From Clostridia bacterium (GTDB taxonomy: Bacteria; Bacillota; Clostridia; Christensenellales; CAG-917), in NCBI GenBank assembly GCA_900763875.1, contig CAAFLX010000021.1:62001-126000 (forward strand): 64,000 nucleotides of DNA, written 5' to 3'. Positions 6,740 to 14,547 of the stretch are shown here, in pieces. A program made the position numbers and the translations under genes. The notes under the pieces were generated by a model, which had not been told where the DNA came from, did no database searches, and was given only the letters and a program-made list of their open reading frames with translations. Each line of letters opens with the position of its first letter. The first letter of the stretch is position 1.

Positions 6740-9322
6740 TCAACTTTCCTTTTCAAAAGTCAGTCGTCCGTCGGCAAAGTCGATTGTCACCTTGTCGCCT
6801 GCCACGATTTCGGCGCGAATGAGTTTTTCGCTCAACTTGTCCTCGACAAGACGTTGCAAGGTGCGGCGAAGAGGTCTTGCCCCGTACTCCGCGTCATAGC
6901 CTTCGCTGACTATAAAGTCCTTTGCGCTTTGCGTTATATGCGCCGATATATCGCGTGATTCGAGGCGTTTTTCAAGGGACGCAAACATCAAATCCGCAAT
7001 CTTGAAAAGACTGTTTTTGTCAAGTTTTTTGAACACGACAATCTCGTCGATACGGTTGATAATCTCGGGTTTCATTGCGCCTTTGAGTGCTTGAACGTGA
7101 CTCTCTCTTGCACGATTACTTTCGTTTTCGGCGGCTTTTTCGCTTGCAAATCCCAACGTGCGCTGTGGCGTTGCCGCCTCTTTTGCGCCGATATTCGAGG
7201 TGAGAATAACCACCGTGTTTTTGAAACTTACCGTGCGACCGTGGCTGTCGGTGAGTATGCCGTCTTCGAGAATTTGCAAAAGTATGTTGAAGATGTCGGG
7301 ATGCCCTTTTTCGATTTCATCGAAAAGCACCACGGAATACGGCTTTCTGCGCACCTTTTCGGTGAGCTGTCCACCCTCCTCGAATCCCACCAACCCCGGC
7401 GCAGAACCTATGAGGCGCGAAACGCTGTCCTTTTCCATATACTCGCTCATATCCACGCGAATGAGCAAATCCTCGTCGCCGAAAAGCGCGCTTGCAAGTG
7501 CTTTGGCAAGCTCGGTCTTACCAACGCCCGTAGGGCCTAAAAAGATAAACGAGCCGATGGGGCGTTTGGGGTCTTTCAGCCCCGCTCTTGCACGCTTGAC
7601 TGCCTTTGCAACCGCCGAGCAAGCCTCGTCTTGTCCGATGACTCTGCCTTGCAAAACCTTTTCGAGATTGACGAGTTTTTGGCTCTCGCCCTCGGTTATG
7701 CGCTTTACGGGTATGCCCGTCCAGTTGCCCACAACCTCTGCGATTTCGTCCTCGCCTATCGACAAATCGGTGTTTTTGCACTTCTCTTTCCACTCTATTT
7801 CTGCTTTCTCTTTTTGCTCGATATAGTCGTCGCGAAGTGCCTTGTATTTGCCGCAAAGCTCAAAATTTTCTCTGCGTTTTGCCTCGCTCAAATCGAGGTC
7901 GGCTTGCTTGATTTTGTTTTCCAAATCCCTTATTTCGCTCGGCGTGGTAAAGGAAAAAATCTTCTTTCTCGACGCCGCCTCGTCTATGAGGTCGATTGCC
8001 TTGTCGGGCAAAAATCTGTCGGCAACGTATCTGTCCGAAAGTATTGCCGCCGACGAAATTGCCTCGTCCGTAATCTTCACGCCGTGGTGCGCCTCGTATT
8101 TTGGTTTCAATCCTTGCAAAATCTCTATGGTGTCGCTCACGCTGGGTTCTTCAACCAAAACGGGTTGAAAACGGCGTTCTAACGCACTGTCTTGCTCAAA
8201 TTGCTTGCGGTATTCTTCAAGGGTGGTCGCGCCTATCGTCTGCAATTCGCCCCTTGCGAGCATAGGTTTCAAAATGTTGGCAATGTCAAGACCGCCCTCG
8301 CTCGAACCCGCTTTCAAAATGGTGTGAATCTCGTCGATAAAAAGCAGCACGTTGCCTCGTTGTTTGATGCCGTTGAGGGTGGCTTTCAGCCTTTCTTCAA
8401 AGTCGCCCCTATATCTCGTTCCTGCAACAAGTGCGGTTAGATCTAGGGAAAACACGATTTTTCCGCGCAACGCGTCGGGTACGTCCCCCGAAATTATGCG
8501 CTGGGCAAGTCCGTCTATAACCGCACTCTTACCGACGCCCGGCTCGCCTATGAGAACGGGGTTGTTTTTCGTCCTGCGACAAAGCACTTGAATCACTCTT
8601 TCCGTTTCCTTGCCTCTGCCGATGACGGGATCGAGTTTGCCATCTCGCGCCTTTTGCGTCAAATCCGTGCCGAACTTTGACAAATCGAAATTGTCGCCGT
8701 CGGTTTTGCGTGCGTTTTCATAGTAATTTTCGCTGTTTTTTAGGCTGTTTTTTTGGCTTTTTTCACCGTTTCCGAATGGGTTTTGACCTTCATTTATGCC
8801 GCTTTGCACTCCGTGTTCACTCTCTCCGAAAAAGTCGGAAACGTATCCGTTCAACACGTCGTTTACGACCTCGCCGCCGTTTGCAAGGCACATCGAGGCT
8901 CTACCGCCGCCACCGGATACGATTGCGCTGTAAGTGAGGCGTTGCAAATATTCGGGATCTATCCCTTTAGAACGCAGAATTTCGCTTGCAACCGAGGACG
9001 TTTCGTCCAAAATCGTGTACAAAATATGCTCCGTACCCACAACTTGCGAGCCAAGCCTCAATGCAACTTCTTTTGCACTTTGCACCGCTCTTGACGCTCT
9101 TGTTGACATCTCCACGTCCGGGCGAGTGGGCATAGGCGAAAAGAAGCGTATCACGTCGTCTTCGTACACTCCCAAGCCGTTGAGCAGCCTCTTTGCCGCC
9201 GAGCCGTCCACGTCCAAAAGACCGAACAAAATATGCTCGGTGCATACAAGCCCTCCCGTGCGTGTGGCAAGTTCCCCTGCCCTTTGCAGCACTAAACGCG
9301 CGTTTGAAGAGTACGTTATCAT
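6740..9322 (-). CDS. clpC: ClpC, AAA+ protease ATPase
   Basis: ClpC is the HSP100 unfoldase that feeds substrates to ClpP, in Bacillota often arginine-phosphorylated proteins. The 860-residue product has an N-terminal double Clp repeat (residues 1-145, starting MITYSSNARLVLQRAGELA), then a Q/N/S-rich linker. The first AAA+ domain has Walker A GEPGVGKS near residue 260, followed by a UVR-like coiled M-domain. The second AAA+ domain has GPTGVGKTELAKALA near residue 595. The ATG overlaps the stop of the fused mcsA-mcsB gene by four bases, which implies translational coupling between the kinase and its unfoldase. No CtsR gene is present next to it in the window. Confidence 0.96.
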   Translation of the reverse strand: MITYSSNARLVLQRAGELATRTGGLVCTEHILFGLLDVDGSAAKRLLNGLGVYEDDVIRFFSPMPTRPDVEMSTRASRAVQSAKEVALRLGSQVVGTEHILYTILDETSSVASEILRSKGIDPEYLQRLTYSAIVSGGGGRASMCLANGGEVVNDVLNGYVSDFFGESEHGVQSGINEGQNPFGNGEKSQKNSLKNSENYYENARKTDGDNFDLSKFGTDLTQKARDGKLDPVIGRGKETERVIQVLCRRTKNNPVLIGEPGVGKSAVIDGLAQRIISGDVPDALRGKIVFSLDLTALVAGTRYRGDFEERLKATLNGIKQRGNVLLFIDEIHTILKAGSSEGGLDIANILKPMLARGELQTIGATTLEEYRKQFEQDSALERRFQPVLVEEPSVSDTIEILQGLKPKYEAHHGVKITDEAISSAAILSDRYVADRFLPDKAIDLIDEAASRKKIFSFTTPSEIRDLENKIKQADLDLSEAKRRENFELCGKYKALRDDYIEQKEKAEIEWKEKCKNTDLSIGEDEIAEVVGNWTGIPVKRITEGESQKLVNLEKVLQGRVIGQDEACSAVAKAVKRARAGLKDPKRPIGSFIFLGPTGVGKTELAKALASALFGDEDLLIRVDMSEYMEKDSVSRLIGSAPGLVGFEEGGQLTEKVRRKPYSVVLFDEIEKGHPDIFNILLQILEDGILTDSHGRTVSFKNTVVILTSNIGAKEAATPQRTLGFASEKAAENESNRARESHVQALKGAMKPEIINRIDEIVVFKKLDKNSLFKIADLMFASLEKRLESRDISAHITQSAKDFIVSEGYDAEYGARPLRRTLQRLVEDKLSEKLIRAEIVAGDKVTIDFADGRLTFEKES

Positions 9323-10758
9323 TTTTCCTCCGTCAGAAGTTCCCTCACGATTTTGGCGCGCATCTTGTCACGCTCTTCCTCGCTGCTTCCGTTTGTGATT
9401 ATTTTCAAGGACGAGGCGGAACACGCCCATATCATTTCGTCCGTTATCGCCGTTGATTTTATGGGCAATATGCCCAAAATGATGCCCATTTTGACGTCTA
9501 CGAGCAACTTCATAAGCTCTTGCGATGTGAGTGCATACGCGCCTTTAAGCACCGCATAACTTCTTGCAATGCCGTCCAAAAGCTCGGTTTGTCGCTCTTT
9601 GACAAGTTTTTCAAGCGCGACTCGCTCGCAATAGCACATACGCGCAACCGCCTGCTCGACGTGGGATATTATCTCGCCCTCTCCCACACCCAAAGTGCGA
9701 GAGTTGGAGATTTGATACATATCGTACGCCGCCTCGCTCCCTTCTCCGTACACTCCGCGCACGGTGAGCCCGAATTCGCTCTTGAACGTTTTGAGTGCGT
9801 CTTCGATTGCCCCCGCCCTCTTGAGCGCAGGCAAAAACAACATACACGACGCTCTCATTCCCGTGCCGAGATTGGTTGGACACGCCGTCAAAAAGCCCAG
9901 TTGCTTGTCGTAGGCTATCGGCAACGCGTGCAATAGTCTTTCGTCATAGACGCGCAGTCGCTCGTATGCGCCTTTGAGGTTGAACCCCTCCTCAACGCAC
10001 TGCTCGCGGATATGGTCTTCCTCGTTTATCATCACGGATATGCCGAATTTTTTGTCACCCTCCACTATCACCGCGCCGTTTTGCGTGTTGTTGGCAAGCG
10101 CAAGCGATATCAAATGCCGCTCGATAAGTGCCTTTTTTTGCTCCTTGCCGAGCTTGTTCATAGGCAAAAGCCTCGCCTCGAACACTCCGTTTGCCGCCGC
10201 ATACGCGCCGTTGATGAGGTCAACAACCCTCTCGTCCGTAACTTTGATATTGCGAGGAAATTCAATCCCCGTCACGTTTCTTGCAAGACGAATGCGAGAG
10301 GATACCACGTTGTTTTTGACAAGCTCGTTTATTGTGCAATCTTTGGCGGATTTCATAAGCCGAGCTTCGCTCTGCTCCAATCTCTCGCCAACTGCGCTTT
10401 TTAGTTCCAGAATGCTGCGCACCTCGTTTTGAGGGGGACGAGCGCGCAAGTTTTCGACTTTTACACCCTGAGCTTTGCTTGCTCCGTCAAGTGCGATTTG
10501 TCGCATTTGCGTGTAACAATTTGCGCATCCGAACAGGAAATCCTTTTGAAAATCCTCAACCGTACAACCGCAGTATTTGCACTCTTTCGTCCGCCTAGAT
10601 AGCCGATATTGCGCCAATTCGCGCGGAATTTGACCTTGTTTTAAGGCACTTTCGTAGCAGTTTTGACAATACGCATACTCGGCGCGGCTGTTTCCTTCAA
10701 CCACGCTTTCAAAAAGAGTCGCCTCTTTACGTGAGCATATATCGCAAAGTCTTTGCAT
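9319..10758 (-). CDS. mcsB: McsA-McsB fusion: zinc-finger activator joined to arginine kinase
   Basis: This 479-residue protein joins two factors that are separate proteins in Bacillus. Residues 1-160 resemble McsA, with four CxxC pairs (CDIC, CQNC, CKYC, CANC) and an acidic helical UVR-like segment. Residues 160-479 are McsB, the phosphagen-kinase-like protein arginine kinase. They begin VVSSRIRLARNVTGIEFPRN and include the catalytic loop ACPTNLGTGMRAS and the nucleotide-binding segment ISNSRTLGVGEGEII. McsB marks misfolded proteins with phosphoarginine for ClpCP. The next gene, clpC, overlaps by four bases. The ribosome site is weak. The single reading frame is continuous, with no sign of frameshift, so the fusion appears genuine. 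Confidence 0.92.
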   Translation of the reverse strand: MQRLCDICSRKEATLFESVVEGNSRAEYAYCQNCYESALKQGQIPRELAQYRLSRRTKECKYCGCTVEDFQKDFLFGCANCYTQMRQIALDGASKAQGVKVENLRARPPQNEVRSILELKSAVGERLEQSEARLMKSAKDCTINELVKNNVVSSRIRLARNVTGIEFPRNIKVTDERVVDLINGAYAAANGVFEARLLPMNKLGKEQKKALIERHLISLALANNTQNGAVIVEGDKKFGISVMINEEDHIREQCVEEGFNLKGAYERLRVYDERLLHALPIAYDKQLGFLTACPTNLGTGMRASCMLFLPALKRAGAIEDALKTFKSEFGLTVRGVYGEGSEAAYDMYQISNSRTLGVGEGEIISHVEQAVARMCYCERVALEKLVKERQTELLDGIARSYAVLKGAYALTSQELMKLLVDVKMGIILGILPIKSTAITDEMIWACSASSLKIITNGSSEEERDKMRAKIVRELLTEEK

Positions 10759-10813
10759 AAGGTTTGGTTTCGTTGTGTTTTTTCAAGGCGGATTACCCCT
10801 TGATAAACGTCGT

Positions 10814-11686
10814 TTAATCGTTGATTTTCAGCCCCTTCAAGTAGGCGGCAAAACCGTCTTTCAAGTCGGGATTGCGCAAAGCAAATTCCACGGTGGCTTC
10901 CAAAAAACCTTGTTTGTTGCCGATGTCGTAGCGGCGCGCAGAAAACTCGTAGGCGCACACTTTTTGCTCTTTTGCAAGAATACCGATAGCGTCGGACAAA
11001 TATACCTCGCCGTTTGTGTAGGGCGCGCGGTCTATTGCGTCGAAAATCGACGGCGAAAGCACAAATCTGCCAAGAGATACGAGCGCGCTGGGCAACTCTC
11101 CTTTCGGCTTTTCGACAATGCCGCTTATAAGCGTGGTCTTTGCGTCGATTGCCTCTTTTGCAATCATAACGCCGCAACGCCTTGCCACTTCTTCGCTTGT
11201 GCGCTGGCAACCCACGATTGACGCGCCCGTTGCATTGTAGGCGTCGATAAGTTGCTTTGTGACGGGTTGTTCGCCGTCATTGACGTGCATAACGTCGTCG
11301 CCAAACAGCACGGCAAAAGGCTCGTTGGCAACGAAATCTTTGCAGATTTTGACGGCGTTTGCGTTGCCGTTCATAACCTCTTGCACGGCAAACGAAATCT
11401 TTGCGCCGAATTGCCTGTTGGCAAGCGCATACGATTGCGTATCTCCCTTTGACAAAAGCAGTTCGTTGAGCGCGACGTTTGGCTCGAACAAGCGTTTTAC
11501 GTCATCTTTTTGCGGAGAAATTACAATCATAATCTCTTCGATTCCGCTCTTTGCCGCCTCTTCGACGATGTAACAAAGCGCGGGAGTGTCCACGATTGGC
11601 AAAAGCTCTTTGGGACTTACTTTGGTGACAGGCAAAAATCTCGTGCCGAAACCGGCGCAAGGTATGATTGCTTTTCTAACTTGCAT
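10814..11686 (-). CDS. galU: UTP-glucose-1-phosphate uridylyltransferase
   Basis: GalU makes UDP-glucose from UTP and glucose 1-phosphate for surface glycan and galactose metabolism. The 290-residue product opens MQVRKAIIPCAGFGTRFLPV, the nucleotidyltransferase signature. It also has SPKELLPIVDTPA, the active-site FAVLFGDDVMH and IVEKPKGELPSALVSLGRF. The ATG at 11686 follows AGGGGGG at good spacing. A promoter whose -10 lies inside an 11-bp palindrome (11705-11733) is just upstream. galE lies 180 bases upstream and makes UDP-galactose from the product. Confidence 0.96.
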   Translation of the reverse strand: MQVRKAIIPCAGFGTRFLPVTKVSPKELLPIVDTPALCYIVEEAAKSGIEEIMIVISPQKDDVKRLFEPNVALNELLLSKGDTQSYALANRQFGAKISFAVQEVMNGNANAVKICKDFVANEPFAVLFGDDVMHVNDGEQPVTKQLIDAYNATGASIVGCQRTSEEVARRCGVMIAKEAIDAKTTLISGIVEKPKGELPSALVSLGRFVLSPSIFDAIDRAPYTNGEVYLSDAIGILAKEQKVCAYEFSARRYDIGNKQGFLEATVEFALRNPDLKDGFAAYLKGLKIND

Positions 11687-11704
11687 AATACCCCCCTATG
11701 TGGC

Positions 11705-11733
11705 GTTGCGATTTGAATATACCAAATCGCAAC
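11705..11733. promoter_or_regulatory. Palindrome over galU -10 box (candidate operator)
   Basis: Perfect 11-bp arms, GTTGCGATTTG and CAAATCGCAAC, flank a 7-base centre. The galU -10 (TATATT on the minus strand) falls in the centre, so a bound regulator would block the promoter. It lacks a T-run, so it is not a typical terminator. Confidence 0.6.
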
Positions 11734-11743
11734 GATATCTCAA
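11716..11743 (-). promoter_or_regulatory. Promoter of galU
   Basis: TTGAGA, 16 bases and TATATT on the minus strand lie about 30 bases before the galU start. They are superimposed on the palindrome. Confidence 0.6.
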
Positions 11744-11866
11744 TGCGACGTTTTTGTCGCATCGGAAGTCATAAAATTATATTCGGAAGTCGCAAGGCGC
11801 GCAAAAAATATCTTGCCGCCTTTCAACTTCCGTCGGTGTTTTTGTGAGTTCGTTGCTTTGAACGGA

Positions 11867-12853
11867 TTACTTTTCAAAGCCGTGCGGATGAGTCGAGTGC
11901 CACTTCCACGCCGAGGACACGATGCTTTCGAGGCTGTCGTATCTCGGTTTCCAACCAAGCTCTTTCTTGATCTTGTCGCTTGATGCAACGAGGGTTGCCG
12001 GGTCGCCGGGTCGACGTCCTTCAACCACCCTGTTGATGTGAAGTCCCGTCACCTTTTCGGTCACGTCGATGACTTCTTTGACGCTGAATCCGTTGCCATT
12101 GCCGAGGTTGTAATAGGTTGATTTTCCGCCGTTTTTCAAATAGTCGAGCGCGCGGATATGTGCGTCGGCAAGGTCGGTGATGTGGATATAGTCGCGCACG
12201 CAAGTGCCGTCGGGAGTGGGATAATCGTCGCCGAAAATGCCGATGTGATCTCTCGTACCGTTGGCAACTTGCAAAATGATGGGGATGAGGTGCGATTCGG
12301 GATTGTGCGCCTCTCCGATCTCACCGCTCTTGTGTGCGCCTGCGGCGTTGAAATAGCGCAATGCAACGTATTTAAGACCGTATGCCTTGTCATAATCTTG
12401 CATAAACTGCTCCATCATAAGTTTGGTTTGACCGTACACGCTGGTTGGGCGTTGAGGGCTGTCCTCGGTGATGAGTCCGTCGCCGCAATCGCCATACGTC
12501 GCCGCCGATGACGAAAAAACCAAATATTTGACGTTTTCGGCAATCATGGCATCCAAGAGCGCAAGCGTGCCTGCAACGTTGTTGTGATAATACTTGGCAG
12601 GATTAACCATGCTTTCTCCAACAAGGGAGTACGCCGCAAAGTGAATGACCGAATCGACGTTGTATTTTTTGAACGTTTCGCGCAAAAGTTCGACGTCAAA
12701 AATGTCACCCTTGACGAAAGGTACGTCGACGGGAACGGATTCAATATGCCCCGTGACGAGATTGTCGTAAACCACGACGTCCAAGTTTCTTTCTTTGAGT
12801 TCTCTTACGCAATGAGAGCCGATATAACCTGCTCCGCCCGTAACCAAAATCAT
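11867..12853 (-). CDS. galE: UDP-glucose 4-epimerase
   Basis: GalE interconverts UDP-glucose and UDP-galactose using bound NAD. The 328-residue product starts MILVTGGAGYIGSHCVREL with the GxxGxxG dinucleotide site. It carries the short-chain dehydrogenase catalytic set (serine in LVFSSSAATYG, then YGQTKLMMEQ with the Tyr-x-x-x-Lys pair) and the family segment RYFNAAGAHKSGEIGE. The length is normal. GGAGTGAT precedes the ATG. It is transcribed divergently from dinB, from a promoter whose -35 abuts the dinB -35. Confidence 0.97.
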   Translation of the reverse strand: MILVTGGAGYIGSHCVRELKERNLDVVVYDNLVTGHIESVPVDVPFVKGDIFDVELLRETFKKYNVDSVIHFAAYSLVGESMVNPAKYYHNNVAGTLALLDAMIAENVKYLVFSSSAATYGDCGDGLITEDSPQRPTSVYGQTKLMMEQFMQDYDKAYGLKYVALRYFNAAGAHKSGEIGEAHNPESHLIPIILQVANGTRDHIGIFGDDYPTPDGTCVRDYIHITDLADAHIRALDYLKNGGKSTYYNLGNGNGFSVKEVIDVTEKVTGLHINRVVEGRRPGDPATLVASSDKIKKELGWKPRYDSLESIVSSAWKWHSTHPHGFEK

Positions 12854-12910
12854 ATATCACTCCTCGCACGTCCTCGCACGTAGGGCGCGCCAATGTTTAT
12901 TCTATGAAAT

Positions 12911-12939
12911 ATTATAAACTACAACCGCTTGTTTTGCAA
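12911..12939 (-). promoter_or_regulatory. Promoter of galE
   Basis: TTGCAA, 17 bases and TATAAT on the minus strand. Its -35 touches the dinB -35 on the other strand, giving back-to-back promoters. Confidence 0.75.
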
Positions 12940-12957
12940 GGCAAAATTGTGTATAAT
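12929..12957 (+). promoter_or_regulatory. Promoter of dinB, leaderless type
   Basis: TTGTTT, 17 bases and TATAAT. Only six bases separate the -10 from the GTG start at 12964, so transcription would begin at or next to the start codon. Confidence 0.65.
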
Positions 12958-12963
12958 CAAATT

Positions 12964-14199
12964 GTGGGAAAAACAATTTTGCATTGCGACCTAAACAACT
13001 TCTACGCGTCGGTGGAACAAAAACTGCATCCCGAATACGACGGGATGCCTCTTGCCGTGTGCGGAAACCCCGAGGCTAGGCACGGAATCGTGCTTGCAAA
13101 AAACCAACTAGCCAAAAAAGCGGGCGTGCAAACGGGCGAAACGCTGTGGTCGGCAAGGCAAAAATGCCCCGATATTATCTTCGTTCAACCGCATTTTGAC
13201 GAGTACGTCAAACACTCCAAACAGGTTTTTGAAATCTACACGCAATTCACCGACAGAGTGGAAAGTTTCGGCATAGACGAGTGCTGGCTTGACGTGACAG
13301 GCTCAAAACGCCTCTTTGGCGACGGAGTCACAATCGCAAATACGCTCAGAGAGCTTGTCAAACAAAAGACGGGGCTTACGATTTCGGTGGGCGTGTCTTT
13401 CACAAAAACCTTGGCAAAACTCGGCAGCGACCTCAAAAAGCCCGACGCAACCACATTGCTCGACGAGGAGCATTATATGGACGTCATCGGGGAAATGTCG
13501 CCATCCGAGATGATTATGATTGGCAAACAGACTTCCGAAAAACTGAAAAAGCTGAATATACGCACCATCAGGCAACTTGCAAACGCAAATCGTGACGCTT
13601 TGCGTCACGTGTTCGGAATCGTTGCCGACAATATGGTCAACGCCGCCCAAGGCGTGGAAACGGAAGAAGTCAAGCATTACTACGATATTCGCGTGCCCAA
13701 AAGCGTATCGAACGGCACGACCACTCCTCGCGATATTAAAAATTTGAACGAGGCAAAAATCATCGTTTATGCCCTTGCGGATATGGTTGCGCTGCGCCTT
13801 AGAAGTTTCAACCTCGTGGCAAACGGCGTGGGATTGTCCATAAAAAATCCCGCTCTGCAATGGACGTCAAAGCAAGTTCCGCTTTCTCCTGCAAGCGCAA
13901 ATTCGGGCGCAATCGCAAAAGCCGCAATCGCCTTGCTTGAAAAAATGCATAATTGGAGCGAACCTTTAAGAGCAATCACCATTGCCGCAATTAGGCTTGA
14001 AAACAAGGACGGCGTGCAAATAAGCCTCTTTGACGAGCCCAACAACAAAGCCGACAAACTTGAAAAAACCATAGACGACATACGAGCAAAGTACGGATAC
14101 GGTTGCGTGCAGCGAGGCATACTGCTTGACAACGACCTCACGGGCAATTTGCACGAGGACGACGATTTCAGACCCTTCCATCAATCAAAAACCACTTGA
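12964..14199 (+). CDS. dinB: DNA polymerase IV (Y-family)
   Basis: DinB is an error-prone translesion polymerase. The 411-residue product starts (GTG) GKTILHCDLNNFYASVEQ, the Y-family opening with the first metal-binding aspartate. The second acidic site is FGIDECWLDVTGS. HhH-containing thumb and little-finger regions follow, and the segment QISLFDE near the end resembles a beta-clamp-binding motif. The open frame extends 20 codons upstream to an ATG at 12904. That stretch contains the TATAAT box and has no ribosome site, and family homology begins at the GTG. A leaderless mRNA is therefore the best reading. Confidence 0.93.
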   Translation: MGKTILHCDLNNFYASVEQKLHPEYDGMPLAVCGNPEARHGIVLAKNQLAKKAGVQTGETLWSARQKCPDIIFVQPHFDEYVKHSKQVFEIYTQFTDRVESFGIDECWLDVTGSKRLFGDGVTIANTLRELVKQKTGLTISVGVSFTKTLAKLGSDLKKPDATTLLDEEHYMDVIGEMSPSEMIMIGKQTSEKLKKLNIRTIRQLANANRDALRHVFGIVADNMVNAAQGVETEEVKHYYDIRVPKSVSNGTTTPRDIKNLNEAKIIVYALADMVALRLRSFNLVANGVGLSIKNPALQWTSKQVPLSPASANSGAIAKAAIALLEKMHNWSEPLRAITIAAIRLENKDGVQISLFDEPNNKADKLEKTIDDIRAKYGYGCVQRGILLDNDLTGNLHEDDDFRPFHQSKTT

Positions 14200-14247
14200 C
14201 GCGCTTTTTGCAAAATATATGCAAAATTTCAAAACAAACCAAAATTC

Positions 14248-14284
14248 AAACACGATATACAACACCTATCGTGTTTTATTTTTA
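14248..14284 (+). terminator. Terminator after dinB
   Basis: AAACACGATA and TATCGTGTTT arms with a 9-base loop, followed by a T-rich tract. Confidence 0.75.
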
Positions 14285-14429
14285 CAAATTTAGGCATTTT
14301 TGCACGCAAATCTCCTAATTTTGCCTCACTTTTGCACAACACATACACGAATCGTGTTGCATAACCGCATAATACTTTTCGTGTCTTTTGCGCTTTTTGT
14401 CGATTTTTGCGGCAAGTTGAATATTCCGT

Positions 14430-14458
14430 TTTACATTATAGATTATTTTATTTATAAT
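14430..14458 (+). promoter_or_regulatory. Promoter of Na/Pi symporter operon
   Basis: TTTACA, 17 bases and TATAAT, about 90 bases upstream of the start at 14548. Confidence 0.65.
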
Positions 14459-14547
14459 TATAAAAGGCAATAATCAGGACTGTAAAAATCGGCTTACGCC
14501 ACGGAGTATTCTCCTCGCGCACGTACGGGCGTGCAAAACATCTTATT

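Larger units (their letters stand above)
14200..14547 (+). other. Intergenic region dinB to Na/Pi symporter
   Basis: AT-rich, 348 bases. It holds the dinB terminator, a promoter at 14430-14458, and a leader of about 80 bases with two small hairpins (GGAGTATTCTCC and GCACGtacggGCGTGC). There is no open frame of note. The leader has no clear ribosome site before the downstream ATG. Confidence 0.6.

Noticed and set aside
10759..10813. CtsR operator before mcsA-mcsB
   Set aside because: No tandem heptamer of the AGTCAAA kind is found in the short gap.
14459..14547. Riboswitch in the Na/Pi symporter leader
   Set aside because: Two small hairpins are visible but no known riboswitch core or expression platform could be recognised.
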